NCBI GenBank assembly: GCA_964471755.1
Contig: CAYYJM010000319.1
Location: 1-6,677, forward strand
Direction of reading: 5' to 3'
From: CAYYJM01 sp964471755
GTDB lineage: Bacteria; Planctomycetota; Planctomycetia; Gemmatales; Gemmataceae
DNA: 6,677 bases
The notes below the pieces were generated by a model that had not been told where the DNA came from, made no database searches, and saw only the letters and a list, made by a program, of their open reading frames with translations. The position numbers were made by a program, and so were the translations under genes. Below, in pieces: positions 1 to 6,524 of the stretch. Each line of letters opens with the position of its first letter. Positions within the stretch are counted from its first letter, which is position 1.

Positions 1-2
1 AC

Positions 3-182
3 CTGGGGCGCGTAGGCATCCGGCCGGTGACGCACCGGCTCTGAACCGACGAGGCCCGCCGACCCGAGGTGATCGACTGGGCCTCCGCACGGGCCGTCGC
101 CCGGGTCGAGCCGGACATCGTCACCGGTGCCTGGGCCGTCGGCAAGGCCCGCTGGTGGCACTGGTGGGGGCTGTTCGGATGA
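3..182 (+). pseudogene. 3' end of an unrecognised gene with an in-frame TGA
   Basis: The frame using codons 3-5, 6-8 and so on reads as coding sequence up to a TGA stop at 180-182. Almost all third positions are G or C, and the last residues are tryptophan-rich (ARWWHWWGLFG). The same frame is coding-like from 3 to 41 but is broken by TGA at 42-44. The piece after that stop has only a GTG at 69-71 as a plausible start, which would give a 37-residue peptide. I therefore read the whole as one C-terminal region carrying a nonsense change or a base-calling error. Alternatively, one gene ends at 44 and a remnant follows. The 5' part is outside the window and I do not recognise the family. Confidence 0.35.
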
Positions 183-197
183 TCGGCCCTACCGACG

Positions 198-226
198 TCG
201 ATTTTTCCCGTCGGCCGGTTTACGCT
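198..226 (+). promoter_or_regulatory. Possible sigma70-type promoter of the small membrane protein
   Basis: TCGATT at 198-203 and TACGCT at 221-226 are separated by 17 bases, and each matches the sigma70 consensus at only about half of its positions. Transcription would begin near 233, giving a leader of about 38 bases before the start at 271. The same TACGCT hexamer occurs in the proposed promoter of the dioxygenase gene at 2875-2880. The assignment is weak and rests on spacing and position. Confidence 0.22.
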
Positions 227-254
227 CTCGTGATCGGATGATCGATACCACAGC

Positions 255-262
255 AGGAAGGA
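255..262 (+). promoter_or_regulatory. Ribosome binding site that sets the start at 271
   Basis: AGGAAGGA lies eight bases upstream of ATG 271. The in-frame upstream ATG at 238 has no comparable site, and using it would add the polar stretch MIDTTAGRIGR in front of the first membrane helix. This decides for the start at 271. Confidence 0.7.
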
Positions 263-270
263 TCGGACGA

Positions 271-678
271 ATGATCGGTTCACTCGTGCGCGGCGTGGTC
301 GCGGTCGTGGTCGGCTTCCTGGTGGCCCTGTTCTTCATCGTGGCCGTCGAGATCGTCACCTTGGCGCTCTACCCGTTTCCAGATGGGGTCGATCCCCTGG
401 ACCCCGAAGTGTGCCGGGCTCACGTCGCGAGCCTGCCGACGGGGGCGTTGCTGATCGGCGTCGTCGGCTGGGGTCTGGCCGTCTTCTCGGGCGTCTGGGT
501 GGCGACCCGGCTCGCGGCCGGTCGGCATCCGGCACCTGGCATCGTACTCGGTGTCCTGCTGCTGGCCTCGGCAGTGATGAACATGAGCATGCTGCCCTAC
601 CCAGGCTGGTTCTGGGCGGCGAATCTGATCGCCTTTCCGGTGTTGACCTTCCTCGGTGTCAGTCTCGGGCGCGGCTGA
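271..678 (+). CDS. Small four-helix integral membrane protein, function unknown
   Basis: This 135-residue protein has four hydrophobic segments at about residues 8-33, 57-80, 90-107 and 113-132, so it is probably a polytopic inner-membrane protein. Between helices 1 and 2 is an acidic, proline-rich loop (YPFPDGVDPLDPEV). Helix 2 runs into SGVWVATRLAAG, and helix 3 is followed by the aromatic turn LPYPGWFW. From memory, this layout resembles small conserved hypothetical membrane proteins that are frequent in planctomycetes and other bacteria, none with a known role to my knowledge. No catalytic motif is visible. The frame is open further upstream, but the AGGAAGGA site favours ATG 271. The gene converges on the glycosyltransferase gene with only 21 bases between the two stops and no visible terminator hairpin there, so the transcripts probably overlap. 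Its neighbours do not suggest a function. Confidence 0.8.
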   Translation: MIGSLVRGVVAVVVGFLVALFFIVAVEIVTLALYPFPDGVDPLDPEVCRAHVASLPTGALLIGVVGWGLAVFSGVWVATRLAAGRHPAPGIVLGVLLLASAVMNMSMLPYPGWFWAANLIAFPVLTFLGVSLGRG

Positions 679-699
679 CACTCCCGTCCACGATGGCGG

Positions 700-1854
700 T
701 CACCCCTGCCGGTAGAGATCGAGCAGTTCCGGCAGCCGAACTTCCGGCGAAAATCGTTCCAGGGCCAGAGCGCGAGCGGCCTCGCCCATCCGGCGGCACA
801 GGGCCGGGTCGGTTTCCAGGCGAGCGACCAGGCCGGCCAGGGCGTCCGCGTCTTCGGGTGGGAACAGCCAGCCGGAACGACCCTCGGCGATGTACTCCGG
901 GATGCCGCCGATCCGGCTGGCGAGCATCGGCACGCCACACGCCTGGGCTTCCAGATTGACCAGGCCGGCCGCCTCGGCCCAGCGCGACGGGCAGACAAAC
1001 GCATCGGCCGCCTGCAACAACGGCTGGACGTTCCGCTGCAAGCCGAGCAGATTCACCCGGTCGGCCACGCCCAGTTCGGCCGCCAGACGTCGCAACGTGT
1101 CCGCCTCGGTTCCCTCACCGACGAGCCAGAGGACGACCCGTTCCGGCAGACGAGCCAGGGCTCGAATGGCGACATCCATGCCCTTTTCCGGGATCAGGTG
1201 GCCGACGGCAATGAGGACGAACTTGCCCGCAACGCCTCGTTCCTGGCGAACACGCTCACGGGTGGAATCATCCGGCGTGAAGCGTTCGGTGTTGATGAAA
1301 TGCGGCACCGTGGCCAGATTCGACCAGACGCCGGTCTGATCGAGTTGGTCGTGGACGAAGCCGCTGACACAGAGGACGCGGCCATACCGGCGGAGCAGGC
1401 GACCCTTGAGCCAGCGTTGCCAACCGGTCTGCGCCGTGGCCGGGGCGGTACGGGAGATGTGATCCGTGTACCAGTGGCGGAGCCAGGGGGCCAGGGCGGT
1501 CAGACCCCACAGGTACGGGTTCTTGACCGGATGGACGAAATTCCAGTGGACGACCTGGGTGCCATGTTTGCGGGCCAGGGCGACGAGTTTCCAGAGCGTG
1601 GCCAGGCGGAACGAGTTCAGGTCGAGGCACTCGGCCTGGAGACCTCGAGACGTGAACTGGGACGTGTCGGCCTCGGCGTCCGGGCAGCTGAACAGCGGCA
1701 CGAACCGGCCGCCCTCCCGGGCGAAGGCTTGCCCGAGCAGGACGATCTGTTCCTCCATCGAGCCGAACTTTCGGCCCGGATTCAGAGTCAGAACGTAGAG
1801 AACCCGGGGCAGCGACCGGGTGTCGGAACCAGCGAGCGGTAGCGTGATGCTCAT
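700..1854 (-). CDS. GT4-family glycosyltransferase
   Basis: This 384-residue protein has the two-Rossmann-fold layout of retaining GT-B enzymes. The N-terminal acceptor domain opens with RVLYVLTLNPG (about 17-27) and a glycine-rich segment KFGSMEEQIVLL. VVHWNFVHP (101-109) and YTDHISR (129-135) match the usual positions of H-containing acceptor-loop segments. The donor domain begins near FVLIAVGHLIPEKGMD (212-227), where K224 sits in the expected place for binding the nucleotide-sugar diphosphate. The GT4 signature EX7E is E294 to E302 in EAAGLVNLEAQACGVPML, followed by GGIPE and the SGWLFPPED segment. The family transfers a sugar from a nucleotide donor to a lipid, glycan or small molecule, usually at the cytoplasmic membrane face; donor and acceptor cannot be told here. 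The start at 1854 has GGGGTGG just upstream, while an alternative ATG at 1878 would add eight residues, overlap the upstream gene and has no such site. It lies 13 bases after the DUF5672 gene and is probably co-transcribed with it. Length is normal. Confidence 0.9.
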   Translation of the reverse strand: MSITLPLAGSDTRSLPRVLYVLTLNPGRKFGSMEEQIVLLGQAFAREGGRFVPLFSCPDAEADTSQFTSRGLQAECLDLNSFRLATLWKLVALARKHGTQVVHWNFVHPVKNPYLWGLTALAPWLRHWYTDHISRTAPATAQTGWQRWLKGRLLRRYGRVLCVSGFVHDQLDQTGVWSNLATVPHFINTERFTPDDSTRERVRQERGVAGKFVLIAVGHLIPEKGMDVAIRALARLPERVVLWLVGEGTEADTLRRLAAELGVADRVNLLGLQRNVQPLLQAADAFVCPSRWAEAAGLVNLEAQACGVPMLASRIGGIPEYIAEGRSGWLFPPEDADALAGLVARLETDPALCRRMGEAARALALERFSPEVRLPELLDLYRQG

Positions 1855-1857
1855 ATT

Positions 1858-1864
1858 CCACCCC
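1858..1864 (-). promoter_or_regulatory. Weak ribosome binding site for the GT4 gene
   Basis: On the minus strand GGGGTGG precedes ATG 1854 by three bases. It is an imperfect match to GGAGGTG and sits close to the start, but the competing ATG at 1878 has nothing similar. Translation may also be coupled to the upstream gene, whose stop is at 1870-1868. Confidence 0.4.
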
Positions 1865-1867
1865 ACG

Positions 1868-2767
1868 TCATAATCCATCGCCGGGACGATGCGTCGGAGG
1901 ATTCTCGCTCCGGGCGGCCTCGGCAAAGGCCCAGACGATTCGCTCTCGTTCGCTTTGCGGCACCGCGCCGGGCTGACGACGCTGGAGCATCTCCAGAAAC
2001 CAGTCGCGATGACAACCGAAAGGCGGTCGGCCCTCCAGCTGTCGCCAGGCTTTCTCCAGGCCCGCCTCGACCGCGAAGTGAACCGCCTCCTCGGCCGGAG
2101 CGACACGGAACGCCGGATGGTAGCGCGGTGCGTGGAACGCCCAGAACATGTCTTCCGGCGCGCTGGCACGCAGGAACCTGCGCAGGAACCAGCCCACGTC
2201 GTTGAACAGCCCAAAGTGGGCGAGCAGCTTGCGGTAGTATTTCAGCATCCGTACGACCGGATTCGGTGTCGTCCGCGTGGCGTGGTCCCAGACCTCCGCC
2301 GGGCTGAGGCGGCGCTTCGTACCGAGGGCGTCCAGGCAGGCAGACACGCGCCGCAGACTGAACCCGCCATTGCCGACGCCACACCACTCGCCGTCGTCTC
2401 CGAGCCAGGGAGCGCCGAGGTAGTCGTAGGGCCGGGCGCACCACTCCGCCAGCCGATCCTCGAAGACGTAGGCGTCTGGCTGATAGATGAGCAGGAACTC
2501 GAACCGGGTAAACGCCTCGTAGAACGTCGGGGCCAGCATCAGCTCGTTGTAGCCGATCAGCGAGCGGAAATAGCGATCGTCGAAGGGCGTGATCGTCGCC
2601 GCCGGAATCATCGCCTGATAGGGCGCGTAGTCAAGGGAACGCGGCCCGAAGAAGGTCACGGGATGTCGGGCCAGGACGGCGGCGCAGCGCGCCAGAGAGA
2701 ACGCCTCCAGCGGCGACGGCGTCGGCTTATAGACCGGGATGACAACCACGGCAGGGGCCTGGACCAT
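1868..2767 (-). CDS. DUF5672 family protein, probable glycosyltransferase
   Basis: This 299-residue protein matches the DUF5672 pattern as I know it. It opens with AVVVIPVYKP (6-15), then VTFFGPRSLDY (37-47), GYNELMLAPTFYEAF (72-86), the core FLLIYQPDAYVF (91-102), then LAEWCARPYDYLGAPW (106-121) and VGNGGFSLRR (131-140), and later EDMFW (205-209). The family is regarded as glycosyltransferase-like (GT-A type). The QPDAYVF segment, where many members have QxDA, is where a DxD-like metal or nucleotide site would lie, followed by the glycine-rich NGGFSLR. No signal peptide or membrane helix is seen, so it should act in the cytoplasm or at the inner membrane face. ATG 2767 is chosen because GGAGGT is directly upstream; the reading frame stays open much further, to 3274, but that part runs antisense to the dioxygenase gene. 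It is the first gene of a leftward operon with the GT4 gene 13 bases downstream. Sugar donor and acceptor are unknown. Confidence 0.85.
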   Translation of the reverse strand: MVQAPAVVVIPVYKPTPSPLEAFSLARCAAVLARHPVTFFGPRSLDYAPYQAMIPAATITPFDDRYFRSLIGYNELMLAPTFYEAFTRFEFLLIYQPDAYVFEDRLAEWCARPYDYLGAPWLGDDGEWCGVGNGGFSLRRVSACLDALGTKRRLSPAEVWDHATRTTPNPVVRMLKYYRKLLAHFGLFNDVGWFLRRFLRASAPEDMFWAFHAPRYHPAFRVAPAEEAVHFAVEAGLEKAWRQLEGRPPFGCHRDWFLEMLQRRQPGAVPQSERERIVWAFAEAARSENPPTHRPGDGL

Positions 2768-2770
2768 ACA

Positions 2771-2776
2771 ACCTCC
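2771..2776 (-). promoter_or_regulatory. Ribosome binding site that sets the start of the DUF5672 gene
   Basis: GGAGGT on the minus strand lies three bases before ATG 2767. Spacing is tight, but this is the strongest Shine-Dalgarno match of the operon. It fixes the start where the family's typical VVVIPVYKP opening begins about six residues in. Confidence 0.7.
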
Positions 2777-2851
2777 ACGGAATCGCCAGGGGGTGCGGCG
2801 CTGGAAGCATACGCCACGGACTCCGGGTCGGCGGAGACGATCGTCGCGATT

Positions 2852-2880
2852 TTGCTCTCCGGGCAAACGTGACCTACGCT
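2852..2880 (+). promoter_or_regulatory. Possible sigma70-type promoter of the dioxygenase gene
   Basis: TTGCTC (2852-2857) and TACGCT (2875-2880) are separated by exactly 17 bases. Transcription would start near 2887 and leave a leader of about 55 bases before ATG 2942. Both hexamers are only partial consensus matches, and planctomycete promoters are poorly characterised. Confidence 0.3.
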
Positions 2881-2941
2881 TCGAGAGGATCCATCCGAAC
2901 CGGAGCGCTGGCCACGGCCATCCCGCTCGAGGCCCAACCCG

Positions 2942-3862
2942 ATGACAACCACCGTCCTCAACGCCACGGCTGATGCGGTCGTGGCCGATGCGCTCGCTGG
3001 CGAGCTGGAAACCCGTGGCGTCGTCGTTCTGCCGCCGCTCGTGTCGGCGGCGACACTCGCCGACATGCAGCGAGCCTTCGCTGCCCGACTTGACCATCTC
3101 CGCTGGAACGACTGTGACGGCTACGAGCGGACGGAAGTCCTTCGGCTCATGGTACCCGACGTGCTGACGCTGGCTCAGGGGTTCATCGACATCGCCCTGC
3201 ATCCGATCGTCAAGGCGATTCTGCGGCGTTACCTCGGTGACACGTTCGCGCTGTGCGAGGCGAAGGGGTGGCAATCACTGCCGACGGTTCGTGACCGGCA
3301 CGGCTGGCACGGCGACTCGTGGTACGACCAGGAGACGATCACCGACCACATCCCGCGCGAGGTCAAGCTGGCCTTCTATCTGACCGACGTAAAGTCCGGG
3401 GCGTTCGCCTATCTGCCTGGCACGCACCAGAAGACCCATCCGCGTCTGCTCTCCCGGGCCGAGCAGAAGGCGATCCGCCTCGAAGACGCCCTCGAGTTCC
3501 TTGGCCCGGCCGGGACGGCGATCCTGTTCGACACCTCCGGCGTTCACCGCCAGAACGTGCCGATCCGCGAGCCGCGCCAGGCGGTCTTTCTCAACTACCA
3601 CGACCCGCGCGTTCCGCTCCAGCGGGCCGACGTCGAATACTACCGCTATCACCCGCTGTTGTTGAACGCGGCCTTCCTGGGCGGCTTGGCGGAGGAAGAC
3701 GCCAACATCCTCGGCTTTGGCGACAAGACCCATTACCAGCCGGGCCACCGACGCCGGACGCAGTATCCAATGCACCGAGCCGTCTCGACGGCCTGGCTGA
3801 CGTTCCGCCTCCACCTGCGGGAGTGGACCGCTCCGATCTGGCGTCGCCTGTTCGGCAAGTGA
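2942..3862 (+). CDS. Phytanoyl-CoA dioxygenase (PhyH) family Fe(II)/2-oxoglutarate oxygenase
   Basis: This 306-residue protein has the iron site of the PhyH family: HGD (H123 and D125) in a segment rich in aromatic and polar residues (DRHGWHGDSWYDQ), and the distal histidine H202 in DTSGVHRQNVP. R212, ten residues later in EPRQAVFLNYH, is a good candidate for the 2-oxoglutarate carboxylate ligand. KLAFYLTDV (142-150) and GAFAYLPGTHQ (153-163) are typical core strands, and ETRGVVVLPPLVS (23-35) is the usual N-terminal opening. The family couples oxidative decarboxylation of 2-oxoglutarate to hydroxylation, or sometimes another oxidation, of a varied substrate; the sequence does not reveal the substrate here. 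All predicted ligands are present, so it should be active. The basic, tryptophan-containing C-terminus (about 285-306) has no obvious function. There is no signal peptide, so it is cytoplasmic. A weak GAGG lies nine bases before ATG 2942. It is divergent from the glycosyltransferase operon, and a role in modifying the same product is an inference from position. Confidence 0.88.
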   Translation: MTTTVLNATADAVVADALAGELETRGVVVLPPLVSAATLADMQRAFAARLDHLRWNDCDGYERTEVLRLMVPDVLTLAQGFIDIALHPIVKAILRRYLGDTFALCEAKGWQSLPTVRDRHGWHGDSWYDQETITDHIPREVKLAFYLTDVKSGAFAYLPGTHQKTHPRLLSRAEQKAIRLEDALEFLGPAGTAILFDTSGVHRQNVPIREPRQAVFLNYHDPRVPLQRADVEYYRYHPLLLNAAFLGGLAEEDANILGFGDKTHYQPGHRRRTQYPMHRAVSTAWLTFRLHLREWTAPIWRRLFGK

Positions 3863-3872
3863 GTTCCGCTGT

Positions 3873-4023
3873 CAGAGCCGCGCACGCAGCGAGGCCGCAG
3901 GCCGAGCGGAGTAAGCGCACCGAGGCCCGAAAGTGCAGGCGGTGGTGTGTCTACTCCGCCCTGCTGTGCAGGTGGCGGTGCGCTTACTCCGCTCGCCTGC
4001 GGCTCGCTGCGTGCGCGGCTCTG
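3873..4023. repeat. Large near-perfect inverted repeat between convergent genes
   Basis: The left arm at 3873-3922 (50 bases) and the right arm at 3976-4023 (48 bases) are exact reverse complements apart from two extra bases in the left arm, one in the GG at 3893-3894 and one in the CC at 3902-3903. The 53-base centre contains a nested hairpin, with GCAGGCGG at 3935-3942 against CCGCCCTGC at 3956-3964. The element starts 10 bases after the dioxygenase stop and ends 6 bases before the toroid/DUF4159 stop, so it nearly fills the convergent gap. No T-run follows either side, so it is not a textbook intrinsic terminator, although either transcript could fold it. It may be a dispersed REP-like or MITE-like element. 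Confidence 0.85.
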
Positions 4024-4029
4024 AAAGAG

Positions 4030-6414
4030 TCACCGCTGCAACGAATACAGAACCACCGCCCGGGCCAGCTTCAACGCGCTGGCATGGTCGTGCCCCAGGC
4101 AGTCGCTCGCCGTGTGCTTCTCCAGGGCGCAGCCCAGATCGTACGGGCTATACACAACCACCCAGCGATCGCGGATCTTGATGCCGTACAGCTCCGGCGG
4201 CACACTCTGAAACGCCGGCCCTACCGGCTTGCCCTCCGGACCACGCAGCCGACACTGCACCCGTTCGATCGCCTCGCCATTCAGTTCCCGGCTGAACAGC
4301 AGGTCGCTCGGCGGTATCCGCTCCAGCTTGTACTTCCCGCCCCACATCGCCTCCATCGTCTTGCGGAAGGCCGTGTCGAACGTCTTTGAACCGCAGCAGG
4401 CATCGCTCAGGAGTGTGCCGCCTGTCTCCAGGTTGAAGCGTAGATCCTTCAACGCCTGCGGGCTCGGCGTGAACTCACGTCGGCCATGCAGGTAGAAGAA
4501 TCGCACGTCCGGAATCGATCGGATCGGCGGGAGTTCGTCGCCTGTCTCCAGGGCGATGCCGTCCGAAAACCGCACCCGGCTGGTCGTCAACACCACGTCC
4601 AGGCCGAGCGAGCGGACATTCTCCATGACGTTGCGCATCGCGCGCGGAGCCGGGTGCCAGTCACCGTCGTGGGCGAGTTGACCGACCTCCAGGTAGCCGC
4701 GCTTGACCGGCTCATTGGCGAGGTTGTCGCGCGTGATGTTGATCCGCGAAAGCCGCGGCGGTGGCGGAGCCAGGCCCGTCGCATAGGCGATGATGTTCGC
4801 TCCGAGCTGGAAGGCGAGCTTGCCGTTGCCCTTCTCAGTGTGATTCGCCTCGAAGTAGCCGCCCAGTGGCTTCGGACTGTAGATGACGATCCACTTGCAG
4901 CCCTGACGGACGCCCCACAGCGGATACGGCTCGTCGGGCGGCACGGCGAACTTGCCCGACGCCGTCCAGACCGGATGATCGCGTTCGAGTCGCTCCAGCT
5001 TGACGCCCTCGTCCTTGAAGATCTCGTCGATCAGCCTGCGGAAGTCGCGGTCGAACAGCGGATCGCCGCAGCACGCCTCGGCGAACAGGAAGCCGCCGTT
5101 GGTCAGGTAGTCCTTCAGCACCGCCTTCTCGCGGTCGGCCAGATTGAGCGAGTGGCCGGTCAGATAGACGAGCGGACAGGGGAGCAGTTCCTCGACGAGC
5201 TGCTGGCGGAAGTCGGCCTCGTTCTCGACGCGGCGATCCCGCGTGTCGAGCAGCTGCCAGGCCAGCGGCTGACGCTTGAACAGTTCCTTCGACGTGAATT
5301 CGACGAGGTGACGCAGATCGTTCCGCTTGTTGTTCCATGTCTCGTCTCGACCGTGAGCCATCTTGGTCAGCAGGACCGGCGTCCGCCCCTTGGACAGGAA
5401 CAGCAGCGCGAAGCTGGTCGCGACGATCGGCTGACCGTCGAAACCGGGCTGGCCGCGCAGCCCCTGCCAGGAGCCGTTGGCGTTCTGCTGCTCGACGAGA
5501 AACTCGCACCCGAGGCGATACCAGTCGTGACCGTTGAAGAAGCGCTGTCCGGATAGTCGGCCGGTTCGCTCGATGCCGTACAGACAGTAGTAGGGCGAGA
5601 CGAACCGGGCAATCGACTCCGGCGTCAACTGAGCGGGGAAGCGGGCGGCGATCCAGTCCATGGCGTCGCGGATCGGCTTGTTGTCGGCGTAGACGCCACA
5701 ATTCTCGGTCGAGCCATCGGGCCGTAACTTTTGCTTCCCTTCGAGCAGATCCATGCCGGTGATGTACAGGCCACAGACGCCCGCGGTGGTCATGGTCATC
5801 GACGGCACGGTATCGCCACGACGGTAGCCCCAGCCGCTGCTGATCTGCGAACGGAGGTAGAGTTTCTGGATGGCCTGCATCTCTTCGGCCGGCACCTTCG
5901 CGCCGGCCTGGATGCCGTCGTGCAGACCGAGCAGTGCGTACTGCGTGTTCGAGAAGTCGCACAGCGACGCCTGGTTAACGCTCTCGCCGTAGGTCCAGCC
6001 GTTGCCGATGCGAACCTTGATCAGCCAGTCGACGTTGCGCTGGATGCGCGGTTGATCCTCCGGGTAGCCGGCCGTCGCGAAGACCATCGTTTGCAGGCCG
6101 ACGACGTAGGTCTGACTCGGCGGGATGGTCCGCAGGTAGGCGAGCGATTTCTGGATCGAGTCGTCCTCGCGCGGCACGCCGGCGTTGAGCAGGGCGAGGG
6201 TCGCCAGCGAGGTCCAGCCGCCGGGCCGTACGATATTGCCCCTGCTTTCGAGATGGTCCCAGTGCCCCTTGCCGCGGGCCTGGAGCTGGAGGAACTGGAC
6301 GGCCCGGTCCATGGCCTTCTGAACGCGATCGACGAGCGGATCGGCCGCGAAGGTGACCGTCGGCAGGGCCAGAGCCAGACCGCAGATCAACAGCGAGAAC
6401 ACGCCAGCACGCAT
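4030..6414 (-). CDS. Secreted terpenoid-cyclase-like toroid protein with two DUF4159-type halves
   Basis: This 794-residue protein starts with a signal peptide (about 1-23, cleavage near TFA/AD), so it should be exported. Residues 25-345 form repeated helical units like the alpha-toroid of squalene-hopene cyclases and prenyltransferases. Each unit carries a glycine-tryptophan signature: GKGHW (48-52), GNGWTYGE (137-144), SSGWGYR (192-198) and QNANGSW (310-316). I see no DxDD motif, so cyclase activity is unlikely. The linker ETWNNKRNDLRHLVEF (358-373) leads to DUF4159-like sequence in two related halves: 383-547, with GGFLFAEACCG (440-450) and KWIVIYSP (507-514), and 571-793, with GGTLLSDACCG (665-675) and RWVVVYSP (750-757). 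DUF4159 resembles glutamine-amidotransferase-like folds and elsewhere occurs near MoxR ATPase and DUF58 genes; its biochemical role is unknown to me. The start at 6414 has GGGAGA six bases upstream, directly before the signal peptide. No partner gene of that kind lies in the window. The gene is flanked by large inverted repeats on both sides. Confidence 0.88.
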   Translation of the reverse strand: MRAGVFSLLICGLALALPTVTFAADPLVDRVQKAMDRAVQFLQLQARGKGHWDHLESRGNIVRPGGWTSLATLALLNAGVPREDDSIQKSLAYLRTIPPSQTYVVGLQTMVFATAGYPEDQPRIQRNVDWLIKVRIGNGWTYGESVNQASLCDFSNTQYALLGLHDGIQAGAKVPAEEMQAIQKLYLRSQISSGWGYRRGDTVPSMTMTTAGVCGLYITGMDLLEGKQKLRPDGSTENCGVYADNKPIRDAMDWIAARFPAQLTPESIARFVSPYYCLYGIERTGRLSGQRFFNGHDWYRLGCEFLVEQQNANGSWQGLRGQPGFDGQPIVATSFALLFLSKGRTPVLLTKMAHGRDETWNNKRNDLRHLVEFTSKELFKRQPLAWQLLDTRDRRVENEADFRQQLVEELLPCPLVYLTGHSLNLADREKAVLKDYLTNGGFLFAEACCGDPLFDRDFRRLIDEIFKDEGVKLERLERDHPVWTASGKFAVPPDEPYPLWGVRQGCKWIVIYSPKPLGGYFEANHTEKGNGKLAFQLGANIIAYATGLAPPPPRLSRINITRDNLANEPVKRGYLEVGQLAHDGDWHPAPRAMRNVMENVRSLGLDVVLTTSRVRFSDGIALETGDELPPIRSIPDVRFFYLHGRREFTPSPQALKDLRFNLETGGTLLSDACCGSKTFDTAFRKTMEAMWGGKYKLERIPPSDLLFSRELNGEAIERVQCRLRGPEGKPVGPAFQSVPPELYGIKIRDRWVVVYSPYDLGCALEKHTASDCLGHDHASALKLARAVVLYSLQR

Positions 6415-6420
6415 GAGTCA

Positions 6421-6426
6421 TCTCCC
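6421..6426 (-). promoter_or_regulatory. Ribosome binding site of the toroid/DUF4159 gene
   Basis: GGGAGA on the minus strand ends six bases before ATG 6414. It agrees with the signal peptide beginning immediately at that start. Confidence 0.6.
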
Positions 6427-6449
6427 GGGTGGGCTTCTTCCCCACGTCC

Positions 6450-6479
6450 ATTCTACCCGACGTTTCGCGGTCGAGGCCA
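6450..6479 (-). promoter_or_regulatory. Possible promoter of the toroid/DUF4159 gene
   Basis: On the minus strand TAGAAT (6455-6450) matches five of six positions of the minus-10 consensus. The best minus-35 at an acceptable distance is TGGCCT (6479-6474, 18-base spacer), which is poor. Transcription would start near 6443, leaving a leader of roughly 30 bases that carries the ribosome binding site. Confidence 0.35.
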
Positions 6480-6524
6480 GAGGGCGTCCAGCGCCTGGCA
6501 CATCCCGGAGATAGTCGAATGTAG

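Larger units (their letters stand above)
2768..2941. promoter_or_regulatory. Divergent control region between the glycan operon and the dioxygenase gene
   Basis: These 174 bases separate two divergently transcribed genes, so promoters for both must lie here or within the opposite gene. On the plus strand a candidate pair occurs at 2852-2880 and is listed separately. On the minus strand TATGCT at 2811-2806 is a fair minus-10 hexamer for the DUF5672 operon, about 40 bases before its start, but I see no convincing minus-35 at the right distance. No clear operator palindrome or riboswitch fold was recognised. Confidence 0.5.

Noticed and set aside
192..214. Hairpin CCGACG/CGTCGG as terminator of the left-edge gene fragment
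   Set aside because: The six-base stem is weak, and the T-run (202-206) lies in the loop, not after the stem, so it does not fit an intrinsic terminator.
679..699. Possible terminator between the convergent membrane-protein and GT4 genes
   Set aside because: The 21-base gap has no stem-loop and no T-run.
1198..1842. Plus-strand open frame opposite the GT4 gene
   Set aside because: It has no ribosome binding site or family motif and lies entirely within the antisense of a convincing glycosyltransferase.
1855..2214. N-terminal extension of the GT4 reading frame toward 2214
   Set aside because: The extra part is out-of-frame DUF5672 coding sequence with low-complexity arginine- and serine-rich translation. 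Normal GT4 length is reached from 1854.
1889..2872. Long plus-strand open frame opposite the DUF5672 gene
   Set aside because: It is an antisense shadow: the minus-strand frame carries conserved family motifs and a ribosome binding site, while this frame shows neither.
3319..4389. Plus-strand open frame running through the dioxygenase gene and the palindrome
   Set aside because: It is in another frame of the dioxygenase gene, is rich in arginine and proline, and crosses a non-coding inverted repeat.
4419..4552. Repeated 14-base CGCCTGTCTCCAGG in the toroid/DUF4159 gene
   Set aside because: Both copies simply encode LETG-containing segments in the same frame, so short chance or codon-driven identity is enough.
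4486..5556. Long plus-strand open frame (356 codons) opposite the toroid/DUF4159 gene
   Set aside because: It is antisense to a gene with a clear signal peptide and domain motifs. Its translation has no recognisable motif, and such open frames are usual opposite GC-rich genes.
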